From assembly GCF_049059935.1 (NCBI RefSeq), contig NZ_JBMGQR010000064.1, positions 1-25,314 on the forward strand: a DNA stretch of 25,314 nucleotides, given 5' to 3'. Under the pieces are notes generated by a model. The model worked only from the letters and a program-made list of their open reading frames with translations. It made no database searches and had not been told where the DNA came from. This document shows, piece after piece, positions 25,289 through 25,314 of this stretch; the stretch's first letter is position 1, and every line of letters starts with the position of its first letter. The stretch comes from JAURVT01 sp049059935 (GTDB lineage: Bacteria; Actinomycetota; Actinomycetes; Propionibacteriales; Nocardioidaceae). The position numbers and the translations under genes are program-made.

Positions 25289-25314
25289 TCAGCGCGCCCG
25301 GCCGTCGACGGTGG
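25289..25314 (-). CDS. C-terminal end of a probable convergent gene
   Basis: A minus-strand TGA at 25289-25291 is preceded by codons for TVDGRAR, and the frame stays open to the window edge. It could be the tail of a convergent gene six bases past panB. Too short to identify. A weak CGGCC/GGCCG stem (25283-25287 with 25300-25304) overlaps it. Confidence 0.3.

Overview
The window is very GC-rich, gene-dense, uses many GTG starts, and carries an actinobacterial gene set: ClpP1/ClpP2 pair, RpiB with a Glu in the catalytic loop, and a homologue of the mycothiol-dependent DsbA-like reductase. It most likely comes from a chromosome of the Nocardioidaceae type (Nocardioides/Aeromicrobium-like); the genus is an inference. 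Much of the gene content parallels the valS-Rv2449c ... clpX-clpP2-clpP1-tig ... nei1-rpiB-Rv2466c-pepN neighbourhood of Mycobacterium tuberculosis, with strand changes and insertions (comparison from memory, no search run).

Layout. 1-137: start of folC leaving the window on the minus strand. 186-392: decayed tail of an MMPL transporter gene. 403-2997: valS (+), ending in a strong hairpin shared with a convergent secreted multi-domain protein (3019-4587). 4698-5837: saccharopine-dehydrogenase-like reductase. 5858-6772: intradiol-dioxygenase-like lipoprotein. 6837-9553: clpX and clpP1-clpP2, preceded by a ClgR-type operator and a leaderless promoter. 9770-11532: SRPBCC protein and alpha/beta hydrolase, translationally coupled. 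11573-12949: trigger factor. 13017-13090: tRNA-Pro. 13179-14453: small-molecule kinase-like ATPase, SnoaL-like protein, and a convergent ABM-domain protein. 14534-14604: tRNA-Gly.

14712-17096 is the most unusual block. A 76-residue peptide made of three copies of a 23-residue Gly/Asp/Ala repeat overlaps by 4 nt a JmjC/cupin Fe(II) oxygenase, which overlaps by 14 nt a thioredoxin-like [2Fe-2S] (sucrase-ferredoxin family) protein. The arrangement suggests a peptide or substrate, its oxygenase and a redox partner acting together.

17392-21703 (minus): membrane-anchored SpoIIE/PP2C phosphatase, Nei/Fpg glycosylase, RpiB, DsbA-like protein and a GCS2-family ligase. 21755-25282 (plus): pepN and panB, then the end of a probable convergent gene. 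Several starts lie exactly 6-7 nt after a TANNNT-type -10 hexamer, pointing to frequent leaderless transcription.
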